From contig SCTB01000121.1 in NCBI GenBank assembly GCA_004297545.1, forward strand, positions 1 through 32,781: 32,781 nucleotides of DNA. The letters run 5' to 3'. Of this stretch, positions 15,462 through 26,328 are shown piece by piece; position 1 is the stretch's first letter; every line of letters starts with the position of its first letter. The notes below the pieces were generated by a model that was not told the origin of the DNA, searched no databases, and worked only from the letters and a program-made list of their open reading frames with translations. This stretch comes from Alphaproteobacteria bacterium (GTDB taxonomy: Bacteria; Pseudomonadota; Alphaproteobacteria; Micavibrionales; UBA2020). Both the position numbers and the translations under genes were made by a program.

Positions 15462-15968
15462 ACTTTTTCTCCTGCTCCTTCTCCCCCGCGCGGCTTGCCC
15501 GCGTGGAGGGAGAAGGTTGGGATGAGGGGGTGGCGCAACAATTGCCATTTTCGCTTTTGCTGCGCCGCCCCCTCACCCCTTGCCCTCTCCCTCCATCCGC
15601 TACGCGGACGGGGGAGAGGGAGTCCAATTCCTCAGTCAGCTTCAGCAATACGCCGTTAATATTTGACAACACGTCATTGTTCCAAAAGCGAATAACCTTA
15701 AGGTTCTGCGTAGCAAGGTATTCGTCTCGCACTTTGTCTCTCAGGCTGTCGTTATGCTGCCCACCGTCGATTTCAACGACAAGGCCACGTTCAGGACAGA
15801 GAAAATCCACAATATAGGCGCCAATAGGAATCTGACGCTTGAATTTAAAACCCTGCAGCTGCCGGCTTCTAACTTTCTGCCAAAATACCATTTCTGCGTC
15901 AGTTGAGTCCTGACGCAGCCGCAGTGCAACGGGCCGCTTCTTCTTCCGGAGATGTTTTGTCGCGCTCC

Positions 15969-15972
<4 letters not shown>
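15454..15972 (-). CDS. DUF559 endonuclease-fold protein inside the SUF operon
   Basis: A 172-residue protein. Residues ~1-115 are a complete DUF559 domain, related to very-short-patch-repair and PD-(D/E)XK nucleases: [27 protein letters not shown], then VVEIDGGQH with the likely catalytic Asp and Glu, and [10 protein letters not shown]. The remaining ~55 residues ([16 protein letters not shown] onward) are translated from an inverted-repeat element and are probably disordered. The ATG overlaps the sufB stop as ATGA and the stop overlaps the sufC start, so it is coupled on both sides. Base composition is AT-richer than the suf genes, suggesting acquisition. Its role is unknown; I see no reason it should act in cluster assembly. 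Confidence 0.88.
15477..15622. repeat. Inverted-repeat element, family 3 (copy A)
   Basis: Two arms face each other: TTCTCCCCCG...GGAGGGAGAAGG...GATGAGGGGGTGGCGC on the left and GCGCCGCCCCCTCACCCC...CCCTCTCCCTCC...GGGGGAGAGGG on the right. Each arm has its own hairpin. The same design recurs at 23508-23662 and 26329-26465. Here the element lies inside the open frame of the DUF559 gene and supplies its C-terminal residues. Confidence 0.8.
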
Positions 15973-17413
<1,441 letters not shown>

Positions 17414-17417
<4 letters not shown>

Positions 17418-17890
17418 TTCGCACCTCCCTCGCCGCGCGGCATCGTCACCTGCACAAGCGCGGGGCGCGAGGCGGCCATGCCGCACGAACGCCCGGCCAT
17501 GTCGGAAAGTTTCAGCTCCTGCAGCGCGGAGCGGATGGCGCGGTTGACGGGGTCCCATTTGCCGCGCGAGGGGCAGCGGTTTTCTGCGCCGCAGGTCTCT
17601 TCGGCCTCGGATACGCAGGAGGCGATCGCGATGGGGCCTTCGACGGCTTCGATGATGTCGCAGAGGGAAAGTTCATCCGTCCGCCTCAAAAGCCTGTAGC
17701 CGCCCGCAGCGCCGCGCACGGATTCCACCAGCTTTTCGCGCGCCAGCGTCTTGAGAACTTTGGAGACGGTCGGTTCCGGAATACCGGTCTTTTCGGCAAG
17801 CTGCGGCGCGCTCCTGGCGGCATCTCCCTCGCGGGAGAGCTGCGTCAGGACGACAACCGCATAATCCGTCAATTTGCCGAGCTTTATCAT
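17414..17890 (-). CDS. Rrf2-family SUF regulator (SufR/IscR-like)
   Basis: A 158-residue Rrf2 transcription factor that should sense iron-sulfur status through its own cluster and control this operon. The winged helix covers residues ~1-70 ([20 protein letters not shown] is the recognition helix region, GGYRLLR the wing). Three candidate cluster ligands follow at Cys92, Cys100 and Cys106, spaced x7 and x5 where IscR of E. coli has x5 and x5; this resembles the SUF-type regulators rather than true IscR. It is the first gene of the operon, overlapping sufB by 4 bases. Autoregulation is likely from its position. Confidence 0.92.
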
Positions 17891-17920
17891 GGCCGCTAAA
17901 CCGTACTAATTCCGTCCTGA

Positions 17921-17950
17921 TTTATATTGGATTCAGGGCGGATGTTTCAA
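17921..17950 (-). promoter_or_regulatory. Probable SUF operon promoter
   Basis: On the minus strand TTGAAA (17950-17945) and TATAAA (17926-17921) are 18 bases apart. The start would fall near 17914, about 24 bases before the regulator's ATG. The bases after the -10, TCAGGACGGAATTAGTACGG, include two ACGG repeats and may hold the Rrf2 operator. I could not match them to a known consensus. Confidence 0.5.
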
Positions 17951-18126
17951 GCAAAATCGCCGTTGAGAATCAGTCTCTTCCACGTATTTTGGGGTTCATA
18001 GATACCATTATTGCCAGATTCTTATACTTTTATAGCGATTTTTAGGCAAAAAACGATTTATTTATTTCATTTTTAACAGAAATTGGCCATAATATAAATA
18101 GTCACGAACATCAGTTGTCAGGGTTG

Positions 18127-18831
18127 ATGGACACGACAGTGGAAAACATATCCGGCACCGCGCCGGAAAAGAAAGATACGTTGCCTATCCCCCTTCCGGG
18201 CGAGATGCTCGATTGGGCCATTCAGAACGAACCCCTGATCTCCCGCCTCTCCAAGTCCTTTTCCGTTGTGTCCACGCCGCTCCCCGCAGATGACGTCTGG
18301 AAACTTATCGCCGAAAATTATTCGGATGACTGGAAAGAAAAGCACGACGAACTGCAGCGCACCGAAAAACAGCTCGCGCAGCTGATGTCGCCGGAAAACA
18401 AGCCGCTCGGCCTCGTTGGCGCGGCGCTGCATAGCGACGAAACGAATGCCGCCGAAGACAAGCATACGAAGGCGCTGGTTGATTTCACGATCACCAACGA
18501 AACGCTGCGCCAGCAGGATGACCTGCACAAATTGATGGGCGCGCTGCTCGCTTACCAGGAAACTGTCACGAAGTCCCTCGACCTCTCGCGCGATGTCAGG
18601 GGCATCACCAGCGCTTTCGGCAGCGTCGCGGCGCTGGAACAGGATACGCCGGAGGCGGGCTCCGCATTCATGAAGGCCGCCACGAAAGAGAAAGAACCCG
18701 AAGGCCTGTCGTCCTCCTTCCTGCAGAAGGCCTCCAAATTCTTCGGCCTCTCCTCTGCGGCGCCGGAGCCGAAGGAAGAAACACCGGAACCCGCGCAGCA
18801 CAAGGCCAAAACGTCCGGCATGCAGCTGTAA
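18127..18831 (+). CDS. Unknown acidic-to-amphipathic protein
   Basis: A 234-residue protein I do not recognise. It has no signal peptide or membrane segment. Residues ~70-160 are strongly charged and probably helical or coiled coil (DDWKEKHDELQRTEKQLAQL, then DLHKLMGALLAYQETVTKSL). The last ~60 residues are Ser/Pro/Lys/Glu-rich and look disordered, apart from SSSFLQKASKFFGL, which is amphipathic. The ATG at 18127 follows AGGG; an in-frame TTG at 18115 is an alternative start. The upstream gap (17891-18126) is AT-rich with CATAATATAAAT near 18088, probably its -10 region, and a TTAACA at 18073. It is divergent from the SUF operon. Confidence 0.75.
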   Translation: MDTTVENISGTAPEKKDTLPIPLPGEMLDWAIQNEPLISRLSKSFSVVSTPLPADDVWKLIAENYSDDWKEKHDELQRTEKQLAQLMSPENKPLGLVGAALHSDETNAAEDKHTKALVDFTITNETLRQQDDLHKLMGALLAYQETVTKSLDLSRDVRGITSAFGSVAALEQDTPEAGSAFMKAATKEKEPEGLSSSFLQKASKFFGLSSAAPEPKEETPEPAQHKAKTSGMQL

Positions 18832-18914
18832 GCCGCTGGTCCTCCTTCACAAAAATCCACACAATCAGGCCTAAGTATTTAACCGCTTGTTATAGAACGC
18901 CTATCCCGACAAAA

Positions 18915-18944
18915 TTGACATAAAAACAAAACCCGCTTTATAAT
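18915..18944 (+). promoter_or_regulatory. Consensus sigma-70 promoter
   Basis: Perfect TTGACA (18915-18920) and perfect TATAAT (18939-18944) with an 18-base spacer. The -35 sits in AAATTGACATAAAAACAA, closely like the promoter at 7034. The start should be near 18951, leaving a leader of about 28 bases that contains GGGAGACAGCGG before the ATG. Confidence 0.8.
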
Positions 18945-18978
18945 TCTCACAATCAACCAGCTCGGGAGACAGCGGGAA

Positions 18979-19620
18979 ATGTGGAATATTCGTAACGCCT
19001 TTCAAAAAACGGTTCAGAACTGGGAGAGCCACCGGGAACATAAAGCCCGCTTCCGACAGGCTCTGCAGGCCATCGACGCGGAAGATTTGACCGCCCTTGA
19101 ATCGTCGCTGACAGGCGGTTACACGAAAAAACAGGCCAACGAACTTCTCGATAAAGCCGTCGAGACCGATAACGCCGCGATCTTCAGCGCCGTGCTGTCG
19201 CGCGCTGCTGGCAACGACCCCAATTATAATTTCGTCAGCGAGTACAAGCAGGGTGATCCCTGGGCTTGGGAATCCCTGCTCTATCGTGCAATGTCCCACG
19301 GGAAGAAAAATGTTACCCTGAGCCTCGCGCAAAATCCCGCCTCGGACATCACACTGGCCGGTCACCGCAGCCGGGGCATCGCCATGAACAAGGAAGGGGG
19401 ATGCGTTATACAGGTCCCTTATGAAGACTCTCCGCTGACGCTCGCGCGCAAGAAGGGAATGCCCGAGGTTCTTGCCGTGCTGGCCGAGCGGACCGCCGGT
19501 CTGAACGAAGAGAAGATCGCGCGTATCAGGGACGAAATCACGGCCTTGCGGCGTGAGGCCGCGCAGGCACGACCGGGAAAGGCCTCGTCGCCAGCGAAAA
19601 GAACCTCCTTCAACAGCTAA
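18979..19620 (+). CDS. Ankyrin-like protein of unknown role
   Basis: A 213-residue protein with no export signal. Residues ~25-170 show repeated helix-turn-helix units in the ankyrin style: AIDAEDLTALESSL, LLDKAVETDNAAIFSAVLSR, SLLYRAMSHGKKNVTLSLAQ, and most clearly SPLTLARKKGMPEVLAVLAE. The repeats are degenerate, so this is structural resemblance rather than a firm family match. The C-terminal ~45 residues form a charged helix (EEKIARIRDEITALRREAAQ) and a basic tail. It is probably a protein-binding scaffold; its partner is unknown. It has its own consensus promoter. Confidence 0.75.
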   Translation: MWNIRNAFQKTVQNWESHREHKARFRQALQAIDAEDLTALESSLTGGYTKKQANELLDKAVETDNAAIFSAVLSRAAGNDPNYNFVSEYKQGDPWAWESLLYRAMSHGKKNVTLSLAQNPASDITLAGHRSRGIAMNKEGGCVIQVPYEDSPLTLARKKGMPEVLAVLAERTAGLNEEKIARIRDEITALRREAAQARPGKASSPAKRTSFNS

Positions 19621-19713
19621 CCAGCGCGCGCGTCACTCCCTCTCCCTCCCCGCCGAGATTGAGGATATTTATCACGTATTTTCAGCAGTATATGTGGTTA
19701 TTATGTCATGCGC

Positions 19714-19750
19714 TTGACATATTTACCCATTATGCTTAAACTGAGCATAA
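19714..19750 (+). promoter_or_regulatory. Promoter with palindromic operator ahead of the aldehyde dehydrogenase
   Basis: TTGACA (19714-19719) is followed after 17 bases by TAAACT (19737-19742), an imperfect -10. Around the -10 lies a perfect 7-base dyad, TTATGCT (19730-19736) and AGCATAA (19744-19750). A repressor bound there would block polymerase, so the gene may be regulated by substrate or stress. The cognate regulator is not evident in the window. Confidence 0.5.
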
Positions 19751-19785
19751 CAAACAAAAAACCACTGCACAGTTGAAAGGACAAC

Positions 19786-21429
19786 ATGGCGATTTTAGCA
19801 CCGGGTGAACTCTCCAAAAAATTCGAACAAGCCGTCAATCAAAACGATTTTGAAACATTCAGGACAGATTATAAAACCTACCTCTCTCAATTTCCGGCCT
19901 TCAGCGCCGCCTATTCCCCGGTCCCGACCGACCTTCCGGTCTACAGCGCGATTTTCGGGCGCACGTGTTTTTACCTCAAGCAGACGAACGACATCCAGGC
20001 CGCCGACATCCTGAAAGACGGGCGCGCGGCGAGCGAAGTCTTCGGCAGGCTCACCATCGCCGAACGTCTCGACTTCCTCAAAGTGCTGCAGGAAAAAATC
20101 AAGGCGCATGAACAGGACATCGGCATGGTGATTTCCGCCGATACGGGCAAGCCCGTCGACCTCTCGGTCAAGGAAATGACCAAGGGCGCGGAATGGTTCG
20201 ATTACGCCTGTCAGGATGCGGAACGCCAGATCGGCCCGCGCGGCCCGTTTGAAAGCAAGCCGGTCGCTTATCCGCTCGGCGTCGCGCAGATTATCGGCGC
20301 GTACAACTATCCCTATGCGCTGGCCATCGGCGGCATCGTCGGCGCGCTCACGGCCGGCAACGGCGTCGTGGTTTCCGCGCCGCTCAAAGCGCCCAACTGG
20401 GTGTTCCCGTTTATGACGGCGGTCGATGAGGCGGTCGCTGATTTTTCCGCGAAAGCGGCTGCGGAAGGCAAGCCCTGGGCCGGCTCCTTCGCTGCCATCG
20501 GCAAAGGCCTCGTTCAGGCCAGCGTCGGCGTGAACCGCAGCCTGACCGCCGAAGCAGATATCGTGCATTTCGTGGGCGGCGACGTGACTGGCGCGATGAT
20601 CGCGAAATCCCGCGGCACCAAGCCGACCATCCTCGAGATGGGCGGCTCCAACGTCGTGGCCGTCATGGCCTCGGCGCTCGACAAGCCCACGGCGGCGAAG
20701 GAAATCGCCGAGACGATTTACGGCGGCTTCGGCCCCGCGACGGGCCAGCGCTGCACGGCGCCGCGCATGCTGATCGCGGAACCGGGCGCGGAAGACGTCG
20801 TCCGGGAACTGGGCAAAATCATCACCGAAGGCGACCCGCATATTGGTAATCCTTTCGCGAAAGGCACCAAGATGGGCCCGCTCGTCGATCGCGGCGCGCA
20901 CCAGAAAATGGATGAGGCGATGGCGCTCGCGAAAGAACTGGGCGCGACGGTCTACGGCACCGGCAAGGTGAACAGCAATATCGTGCCGCAGGCGCTGGAT
21001 GGAAATTCCTTCTGGGTCTCGCCCGTCATGATCGACTGGAGCACGGCGAATACGAGCAAGCCTGAGGACGCCGAACGCCTGAAAAAGCTGCTGGGCGAGG
21101 AAATCTTTGGGCCCCTGCTGCATGTCGCCCCGCGCATCAAGGGCGTGGACGAGGCGATCGCGTTTACGAACAAGTTCGATACCCACGGCCTGGCCGGCGC
21201 GATATTCTCCGAAGACAAGGCGGAGATCGACAAATACGCGGACGGCGTCCGCACCACCTCGCTCACCGTCAACGAGGGCCCCAAGGACCGCTCCCCCTAC
21301 GGCCCCCACGGCCACCCGGGCCTCCGCACCATCGGCGGCGCTGCGCACTTCAACCTGTATACGCGCGAAAGAGTTGTGGTGATGCCGAAACCGAAGGCGG
21401 CTGCGCCTGCTCCGGCGAAGGTGGCGTAA
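19786..21429 (+). CDS. Aldehyde dehydrogenase family protein
   Basis: A 547-residue NAD(P)-dependent aldehyde dehydrogenase fold enzyme. The catalytic set is present: Asn174 in GAYNYPYAL, Glu284 in LEMGGSN, and nucleophile Cys323 in GQRCTAP. EEIFGPLLHV is the conserved cofactor-side motif. The usual Lys of LELGGK is Ser here, and the N-terminal ~75 residues extend beyond the common start, so it belongs to a divergent subfamily; the substrate cannot be named. The C-terminal PGLRTIGGAAHFNLYTRERV segment recurs as a separate fragment at 23385. AAAGGAC lies before the ATG. Confidence 0.88.
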   Translation: MAILAPGELSKKFEQAVNQNDFETFRTDYKTYLSQFPAFSAAYSPVPTDLPVYSAIFGRTCFYLKQTNDIQAADILKDGRAASEVFGRLTIAERLDFLKVLQEKIKAHEQDIGMVISADTGKPVDLSVKEMTKGAEWFDYACQDAERQIGPRGPFESKPVAYPLGVAQIIGAYNYPYALAIGGIVGALTAGNGVVVSAPLKAPNWVFPFMTAVDEAVADFSAKAAAEGKPWAGSFAAIGKGLVQASVGVNRSLTAEADIVHFVGGDVTGAMIAKSRGTKPTILEMGGSNVVAVMASALDKPTAAKEIAETIYGGFGPATGQRCTAPRMLIAEPGAEDVVRELGKIITEGDPHIGNPFAKGTKMGPLVDRGAHQKMDEAMALAKELGATVYGTGKVNSNIVPQALDGNSFWVSPVMIDWSTANTSKPEDAERLKKLLGEEIFGPLLHVAPRIKGVDEAIAFTNKFDTHGLAGAIFSEDKAEIDKYADGVRTTSLTVNEGPKDRSPYGPHGHPGLRTIGGAAHFNLYTRERVVVMPKPKAAAPAPAKVA

Positions 21430-21504
21430 TGTAACAAGTACGCCATCCTGGCGCGATTTCGGGGGTTGGTGTATATGTACGATTTTTTCTGATATATTTC
21501 CTGT

Positions 21505-22203
21505 ATGAAGCAGCTTGTCAAAATTATCGCCCATCGCGGCTATTCCAGCCTATATCCCGAAAACTCGCTTGAGGGATTTGAACAGGCATGGAAACTCGGC
21601 GCGGACATGATCGAAACCGATATACGGGAGGCAAGCGACGGTTCCCTGATCTGCAGCCACGACGAAACGAAAAAAGAGGCGCTGCCTTTTAGCGATGCCC
21701 TGGCGTTCGCCAAAGGCAAGGTCCCGCTTCTGCTTGATTTAAAACTTGACGCACCTGATTTTCATTTGAAGGTCGAACAGGCATTGCTTCGCCATCAAAT
21801 GCAGGATGATGTCGTCATCGGTGTCCGATCTCTTGATCAGGCACGGCATATGCGGTCATTGTTGCCGAGTTCCTGCCTGCTTGGATTCTTGAAAGACGCT
21901 CGGGATTTTCCTGAGTTCTATAAAACTGGCGGGAGCATCGCGCGTCTATGGGAAGGGGACATAGACGAGCGTAACCTGGAGCTGGCGAAATCCGGCGACC
22001 ATCCGGTTTTTGTCATGGCCGGTTTTTATCCAAAAGAAACTTCCGGTATTGGCGACATCACCCCTGACCGTATCAATAAGCTGATGTCTTTGGACATTCA
22101 GGGAATCCTCGTCAACGATCCCCTTCTGGCCTTGCGGGTACGAAGTGAACGAGCGCAAAAGCCCGACGATGCGCACAGGCGCTCGCTCGACAATAAAATG
22201 TAG
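21505..22203 (+). CDS. Glycerophosphodiester phosphodiesterase
   Basis: A 232-residue GDPD-family enzyme that should split glycerophosphodiesters into glycerol-3-phosphate and an alcohol. His10-Arg11 in AHRGYSS and His52 in SHDE are the acid/base pair; Glu37 and Asp39 in IETDIREASDG bind the metal. GILVNDP near the end matches the last barrel strand. No signal peptide is present, so it acts in the cytoplasm. Length is slightly short for the family. No Shine-Dalgarno is visible; TATATT lies 6 bases before the ATG. It is AT-richer than the aldehyde dehydrogenase ahead of it. Confidence 0.9.
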   Translation: MKQLVKIIAHRGYSSLYPENSLEGFEQAWKLGADMIETDIREASDGSLICSHDETKKEALPFSDALAFAKGKVPLLLDLKLDAPDFHLKVEQALLRHQMQDDVVIGVRSLDQARHMRSLLPSSCLLGFLKDARDFPEFYKTGGSIARLWEGDIDERNLELAKSGDHPVFVMAGFYPKETSGIGDITPDRINKLMSLDIQGILVNDPLLALRVRSERAQKPDDAHRRSLDNKM

Positions 22204-22403
22204 GTATACCTGGAACCTCTGAGGGGCCAGGCCATCACCGTCCTGCCTGCCGTCGCGCGGCGATGAGAATGACATTAACCAATTGAAAAATTAAGGCTAT
22301 TTAATACAAAAACCCTGCTTAGCCAGTTATTAATCTTTTTTGGTCATAATAACCGAAAGTACAAGTATTTTCGGATGTTGCGGGCCTGCAGGGAGATGAA
22401 AAG

Positions 22404-23354
22404 ATGAGTGGTAAAGATCTGTATGGCAGAAGCGCACCTGAGCCCGCCACCGCCGCGGCTCCTGCACTCACACAGGGCGACATTCAAAATGCCGTGGAGT
22501 ACCTTGCCAAGGTTCTTATCGACAGTTACGGCAAGAGCATCGACAATCCGGTCACCATTCAGTTTGGCAACGGTGTAAAAATCTATAAGGGCGATGATTT
22601 CGCGGGCTCGGGGCTGACAGGCGTCGGCCGGGTGATTGCCGAAAACATGGGCATCCAGCCTGATACAACCAGCGAACCTCTCAAGGCCATTGTCAGCGGT
22701 ATTCAAAATGCCGTTGAGACGCTGGGAAAAGCCATACCGCAATCACTCGACCGGATCGACAACCCGGTCACCATTCAGTTCGGCAATGGAGTCAAAATCT
22801 TTAAGGGCGATGATTTCGCGGGCGGGGGGACGCCAAATGTCGGCCGGGCGATTGCCGAGATCGCGGGCATCAAACCTGACATCTCTCAGCCTGATGTTCC
22901 TCTCAGCACGCTCGGCGTTGACTGCGGAGACGGCCATAAGACCTATCTCCAGATACGCAACATGGACCATTTCCAGGCAGTAGATGCCCAGAATAAAACC
23001 GGGGAAGATCTGGTCTCTGCCGTGTTAAATGCCAATAAGGGCAATGTTGCTTCTATTACACGCTGGGTGGGCGACAAGCGCAATGACGGCCCGAACGGCG
23101 AATATGCAGAGCAATTCTTTGACAAGAGCGGCAACATGGCGATGGCGACGCGTTACACGGCGGATAAACAAAATGACGGTCCGCACGGAGATCCCGCTTT
23201 CAAGTCATTTGATGAATACGGCACGGTCAAGAACGCGACCAGCTACAAAGATGGCGTCAGTATGGGCGACGTTATCAAGGATTATCAGGCGGTGGAAGTT
23301 AAACAGGGGCAGTCTCAATTTTTTCACCCGACTGTTACTGCGCCGAAAGCCTGA
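22404..23354 (+). CDS. Unknown protein with two internal repeat types
   Basis: A 316-residue protein with no export signal. The N-terminal half is a duplication: residues ~25-90 and ~98-160 each carry IQNAVE.L.K, then IDNPVTIQFGNGVKI.KGDD and GR.IAE..GI.PD. The C-terminal third has two WV/YT..K.NDGP.G.....F...G repeats (GDKRNDGPNGEYAEQFFDKSG and the next), like the MORN-variant units in YwqK-type proteins. No catalytic motif is seen. GGGAGATG precedes the ATG at 22404. The upstream 200 bases (22204-22403) are AT-rich and contain GGTCATAATAACCG near 22341, similar to the sequence before the gene at 18127. Confidence 0.8.
   Translation: MSGKDLYGRSAPEPATAAAPALTQGDIQNAVEYLAKVLIDSYGKSIDNPVTIQFGNGVKIYKGDDFAGSGLTGVGRVIAENMGIQPDTTSEPLKAIVSGIQNAVETLGKAIPQSLDRIDNPVTIQFGNGVKIFKGDDFAGGGTPNVGRAIAEIAGIKPDISQPDVPLSTLGVDCGDGHKTYLQIRNMDHFQAVDAQNKTGEDLVSAVLNANKGNVASITRWVGDKRNDGPNGEYAEQFFDKSGNMAMATRYTADKQNDGPHGDPAFKSFDEYGTVKNATSYKDGVSMGDVIKDYQAVEVKQGQSQFFHPTVTAPKA
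22546..22824 (+). repeat. Two diverged coding direct repeats
   Basis: A 69-base segment (22540-22608) recurs at 22756-22824 with a handful of mostly silent changes (ATCGACAA.CCGGTCACCA through GGGCGATGATTTCGCGGGC). It encodes the duplicated IDNPVTIQFGNG block of the protein at 22404. The pattern points to an internal tandem duplication kept under protein-level selection. Confidence 0.8.
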
Positions 23355-23384
23355 ATCAACTTTTCAGATCACGAGTATCAACCC

Positions 23385-23499
23385 GGCGACGCCCGGCCTG
23401 CGCACCATCGGCGGCGCGGCGCATTTCAACCTCTACACCCACGAAAGGGTTGTGGTGATGCCGAAACCGAAGGCGGCTGCGGTTCCGAAGGTGGCGTAA
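23385..23499 (+). pseudogene. Remnant of a second aldehyde dehydrogenase 3' end
   Basis: The frame ending with TAA at 23497-23499 encodes PGLRTIGGAAHFNLYTHERV followed by VMPKPKAAAVPKVA, matching the last ~36 residues of the gene at 19786 except for an Arg-to-His change and a short deletion. About eight codons differ silently (CTC/CTG, GCT/GCG, CAC/CAT, TAT/TAC and others). There is no start codon or rest of gene in front. The silent bias says this piece evolved as part of a working protein before it was cut off. Confidence 0.8.
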
Positions 23500-23507
23500 A
23501 TATAATT

Positions 23508-23662
23508 TCTTTCGCGCAGCGAAAGTCGTTAGTCTCCTCTCCCTCTGGGAGAGGACTAAGGTGAGGGTACTTGCAGGTCGCGCAATCTGAGAGTCCGGTA
23601 AGTACCCTCACCCTAACCCTCTCCCAAAGGAGAGGGGACTAGAGGCTTTCGCGTAGCGAAAG
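23508..23662. repeat. Inverted-repeat element, family 3 (copy C)
   Basis: Outer palindromes TTTCGCGCAGCGAAA (23510) and CTTTCGCGTAGCGAAAG (23646) flank facing arms AGTCTCCTCTCCCTC... and ...GAGAGGGGACT, with GGTGAGGGTAC facing GTACCCTCACC. It separates the aldehyde dehydrogenase remnant from the converging HELTH gene. No coding signal. Confidence 0.75.
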
Positions 23663-23665
23663 AGA

Positions 23666-24208
23666 TTAAAACCTGAAAAAGTGCTTCTTCTCGCGCCGTG
23701 CATAGGCGGGGTTAGCGATGATGTTTTTGAGGGTGGCTTTGTAGTCGTCGAGGTTGTGGTTTTTTGACTGGTTGTAGAGCGGCGGTTTGCCGTTGCTCAA
23801 CAGCACGAAGTCTTCCACGATGCCGGCCTGCTGCTCGAAGCCGTAGCGGTTGAGGTCCTTGCCTTGCTCCAGCGTGTACCGGTTCGTGGCGCGGTAGTTG
23901 AATTTCGCTTTCAATGTCTCTTTTACGAAGGCGACCTTCAGGTTCATGGTATTGTTCTGGATCTGCCAGACATGGGTCAGCTCGTGCATCAGCGCGGCCT
24001 GGTCCTCGGCTGGCGATTTGGAGAAATCGTCGCTGTAATTTTTGATCATGTACAGGTTGCCGTCGGGCGCCGCGTTGAAGTTGTCGGGCTGCAACCGGCT
24101 GATCTTGTGGTTGTGGACCCCCACCTTTGAATAGTCGATGGAATCGCCGAAAATGGTTCTGGCGAGGCTGATTTCGCCCTCCGTCAGGGCGCGTTTCTTG
24201 CTGGTCAT
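23666..24208 (-). CDS. Vgr-related HELTH putative metallopeptidase
   Basis: A 180-residue protein of the type annotated 'Vgr-related' in alphaproteobacteria. It opens with ALTEGEISLARTIFGDSIDY and carries H75-E-L-T-H79 followed by VWQIQ, the zinc-protease signature with the second turn of the helix. Further on come YGFEQQAGIVEDF, which may give the third metal ligand (Glu), and a basic end KKHFFRF. There is no signal peptide. Members are found near type VI or Rhs loci in some genomes, but none is visible here. The start at 24208 has AGGTGG ahead; an upstream ATG at 24232 is possible. It is third in a unit after prfC and the DUF4288 gene. Enzyme activity is inferred. Confidence 0.85.
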   Translation of the reverse strand: MTSKKRALTEGEISLARTIFGDSIDYSKVGVHNHKISRLQPDNFNAAPDGNLYMIKNYSDDFSKSPAEDQAALMHELTHVWQIQNNTMNLKVAFVKETLKAKFNYRATNRYTLEQGKDLNRYGFEQQAGIVEDFVLLSNGKPPLYNQSKNHNLDDYKATLKNIIANPAYARREKKHFFRF

Positions 24209-24269
24209 GGAGCCACCTGTTCTGAATGTCATGTACAGGCGATATGGATACTTTTTTACTGCGGCGGAG

Positions 24270-24707
24270 TCAATGATCTCGGGTCTTTTTTTTACGGCGC
24301 TTTGGCATCGGCGGAGGACCATACTCGTAGTATTCCACAGTCACTTGCTTGCCGCGCACCAGCTTTTTTAATTCAGCCTGATTGCGAACTCCAAAATCAG
24401 AATGCGTGATATCGGTGCCATCGTCTGGGCGATCTTCGGATTGCTTCATGTCAAAAGGATTCATCACCAACATTAGCTTTCTAATGCCTTCAAATACCAT
24501 TTTTCCCGGCTTACCGTTAATCGTCAGGCCACTGCCCGAACCCTTGGCTTCAAACTTGCCAAGTTTCTCGGCTTTCCTCAGCGCTTCGGCGGGCGTTCTG
24601 CCTTTAACCAAATAGATGGTTTCCCAGACGTTTATCCATTTCCGGCTTGTCTTCTTCTTCGGGCGGAAGCTCGTAATTACGTGCGCTCCATACCATTCCG
24701 CAGCCAT
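24270..24707 (-). CDS. DUF4288-like protein
   Basis: A 145-residue protein resembling the DUF4288 family: EWYGAHVI at the start, WETIYLVKGRTPAEALRKAEKLG in the middle and MVFEGIRKLMLV later. The last ~40 residues are highly basic (PMPKRRKKKTRDH), suggesting nucleic-acid or membrane contact. The function is unknown. It starts 2 bases after the prfC stop with GGAG eight bases ahead, so it is translated from the prfC message. It is AT-richer than prfC, which suggests later acquisition. Confidence 0.75.
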   Translation of the reverse strand: MAAEWYGAHVITSFRPKKKTSRKWINVWETIYLVKGRTPAEALRKAEKLGKFEAKGSGSGLTINGKPGKMVFEGIRKLMLVMNPFDMKQSEDRPDDGTDITHSDFGVRNQAELKKLVRGKQVTVEYYEYGPPPMPKRRKKKTRDH

Positions 24708-24709
24708 TT

Positions 24710-26299
<1,590 letters not shown>

Positions 26300-26328
26300 A
26301 TTCTTTTCCTTGTTTCCCCTTCGTCTCC

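Noticed and set aside
15462-15548. N-terminal extension of SufC upstream of 15461
   Set aside because: The extra residues are read from an inverted repeat; the AGGAG site and family length fix the start at 15461.
19795-21534. A 579-codon open frame antisense to the aldehyde dehydrogenase
   Set aside because: Its translation is Arg/His/Asp-rich low-complexity typical of antisense GC-rich codons; the plus strand has the full catalytic set.
23029-23499. A continuous 156-codon frame ending in the dehydrogenase tail
   Set aside because: Its first part is the out-of-frame shadow of the gene at 22404; only the last ~38 codons are meaningful, so it is listed as a remnant.
23508-23662. Rho-independent terminator
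   Set aside because: The hairpins are strong but lack a T-run on either side; it matches a dispersed repeat family instead, though it may still stop transcription.
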